A DNA stretch of 64,000 bases from Cervus elaphus (taxonomy: Eukaryota > Chordata > Mammalia > Artiodactyla > Cervidae). Within the stretch, counting starts at the first letter, position 1. The number at the start of each line of letters is the position of its first letter. The notes beneath the pieces were generated by a model. It had not been told where the DNA came from and did no database searches. It saw nothing but the letters and a program-made list of their open reading frames with translations. Positions 62,763 to 64,000 of this stretch are shown here, piece by piece. The stretch is taken from the NCBI RefSeq assembly GCF_910594005.1, contig NC_057848.1, positions 55,631,616-55,695,615 of the forward strand, in the 5' to 3' direction. Made by a program: the position numbers and the translations under genes.

Positions 62763-63035
62763 GGCCAGTGATGCAGCATATTTTACAGAACTTCCAACAT
62801 CCATGCTGAATACATCACATTCTTTCCACCCACCACACCAAGGTCTAATGGAATGTCTTCATTTCACAAAAGCATTAAGTATTTGCATTTCAACATCTTT
62901 GTCCTCTCATTACTTATCATCTAAAAGATTTTATTGATTCACTTAGAGCTTCATTCTCAAGATCTTCAAGAAGATGGTATTTTTGTCATCTAAGAAAATA
63001 TTGACATTACTTCAATATTAAAGGATATAAGAGCG

Positions 63036-63136
63036 AACGTCCATGGCAAGCTGGTGGTTAAGACTCTGCGCTTCCAATGCAGGGGGCAGGGGTTCGAGCT
63101 GTGGTCTGGGGAACTGGTGTGGCAAGAAAAAAAAAT
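63036..63136 (+). mobile_element. CHR-2-type SINE, 5' end degraded
   Basis: GCTGGTGGTTAAGACTCTGCGCTTCCAATGCAGGGGGCAGGGGTTCGAGCTG followed by an A-run. Confidence 0.85.
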
Positions 63137-63201
63137 TGGATCTTTAGACTTTGACATGGCTTCTTGATTTTGCTCACATATCCAAGTGTAAATCCTACTT
63201 A

Positions 63202-63410
63202 TGTGTGCTTAGTCACTCAGTCGTGTCCGACTCTTTGTGACCCAGGGACTGCAGCCCACCAGGCTCCTCTGTCCATAGAATTCTCCAGGCAAGAATACTG
63301 GAGTGAGTAGCCATTCCCTTTCTCCAGGGGATCTTCCCGACCCAGGGATCCAACCTGGGTCTCCTGCATTGCAGGCAGATTCTTTATCATCTGAGCCGCC
63401 AGGGAAGCCC
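63202..63410 (-). mobile_element. BovA SINE
   Basis: Reverse-complement BovA from TGTGTGCTTAGTCACTCAG to CGCCAGGGAAGCCC. A perfect 12-bp duplication, AAATCCTACTTA, lies at 63190-63201 and 63411-63422. Confidence 0.95.
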
Positions 63411-63465
63411 AAATCCTACTTAAACATATGTATACGTGCAAGATGTCATAAAATACAGTGAAGAC

Positions 63466-63871
63466 CGTTCCCAACTTAGAGTGGTTCAACTTACCATTCT
63501 TCCACTTGAAACCGCACTTCAAACTTTGAATGTTGATCTTTTGCTGGGCTAGGGATACACAGTAGGTGATGCCGGGCAGTGGCTGCCACTGAAGCTCCCA
63601 TCAGCCATGCATTCACGAGGGAAACCAGCCATACACTACTGTACCCAGACCACCATTCTGTTTTCCACTTTTGGGACAGTAATTAATAAACTACATGATA
63701 TTTCCAGCACTATCATAAAATAGGCTTTGTGCTAGATGATTTTGCCCAGCTGTAGGCTATTTTTAAGTGTTCTGAGCATGTTTAAGGTAGACTAGGCTAA
63801 GTTATGATGCTCTGTGGGTTAGGTGCATTACATGCATTTTCAACTTACTGTTAAGTTGAGGAAGATCTGTA
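63466..63871 (+). mobile_element. Tigger-type DNA transposon (non-autonomous)
   Basis: Ends CCCAACTTAGAGTGGTTCAACTTACC and TAAGTTGAGGAAGATCTGTAC are roughly inverted. The inside (ATAAAATAGGCTTTGTGCTAGATGATTTTGCCCAGCTGTAGGC, GAGCATGTTTAAGGTAGACTAGGCTAAG) is a widespread mammalian MITE of the Tigger group. The exact family is not determined. Confidence 0.6.
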
Positions 63872-64000
63872 CCTTTTTGATATGCAAAAACAGAGCATTT
63901 TTAGCCTACTTATAATTAAATAATTTTATACAAAACCGCATCCTTTAATCTCCCCCCATAGCAGGACATACAACTGATTTAACCTTTACTACTGCTATAT

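Larger units (their letters stand above)
34879..64000 (-). other. GPC4: GPC4 intron 1, 3' part (at least 29 kb)
   Basis: Acceptor TTCTCTTCCAG. The donor and exon 1 are outside the window, so the intron is larger than 29 kb. It contains the repeats listed separately between 38529 and 63871. Longer stretches with nothing I recognise are 34879-38516, 41462-43624, 45229-48884, 50003-54072, 57291-58210, 58586-59514, 59641-61334, 61421-62470 and 63872-64000. No CpG-rich region is seen, so I see no sign of an alternative promoter. Confidence 0.9.

Noticed and set aside
34879..64000. A search for GPC4 exon 1 (signal peptide, start codon)
   Set aside because: No CpG-rich segment and no frame resembling the known N-terminus (LKSKSCSEVRR-type) is seen, so it must lie beyond the right edge.

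Overview
This is ruminant (bovid) nuclear DNA carrying most of the X-linked gene for glypican-4 (GPC4), transcribed on the minus strand. The gene call rests on eight exons whose spliced translation follows mammalian GPC4 without a break. They encode residues 54-556 of a 556-residue protein (human numbering recalled from memory). Exon 1, with the start codon and signal peptide, and the promoter lie beyond position 64000. The ruminant call rests on many Bov-tA/BovA2 SINEs, CHR-2-type tRNA-derived SINEs, BovB (RTE) LINEs and mariner MITEs of the kind found in cattle, sheep and their relatives. I cannot tell cattle from sheep, goat or other bovids by eye. The X-linked location is inferred from GPC4 in other mammals.

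Layout, reading the gene right to left. Part of intron 1 fills 34879-64000. Exon 2 is 34720-34878, exon 3 is 20874-21265 and exon 4 is 9097-9262. A compact 3' cluster follows: exon 5 (3851-3981), exon 6 (3620-3766), exon 7 (2788-2924), exon 8 (2235-2410) and exon 9 (coding part 1927-2129). A roughly 1.9 kb 3'UTR runs to a poly(A) signal at 53-58, so the transcript very probably ends about 20-45 bases from the left edge. All splice sites are GT-AG and every exon phase closes.

The protein is a GPI-anchored heparan sulfate proteoglycan. Exons 2-7 give the cysteine-rich core, exon 6 carries a furin-type RISR site, and exon 9 carries three Ser-Gly glycosaminoglycan sites, an N-glycosylation sequon and the GPI signal.

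The rest is intron. About 45 repeats can be recognised: roughly 16 BovA-type SINEs, 8 CHR-2-type SINEs, three BovB pieces, several L1 fragments, a solo LTR, MIR, L2 and MER5 relics, two Tigger-type elements and two mariner MITEs. Many insertions have readable target-site duplications and several are nested, so their order can be worked out. The only other sizeable coding-like frame (49279-49995) is the C-terminal reverse-transcriptase part of a young BovB, not a host gene.

I found no second host gene, tRNA, rRNA, CpG island or previously undescribed system. The most interesting leads are a near-perfect mariner hairpin in intron 6 that resembles the ruminant miR-2284/2285 family, a head-to-head BovB pair able to form long double-stranded RNA in the GPC4 pre-mRNA, and SINEs sitting within 50 bases of two splice donors.
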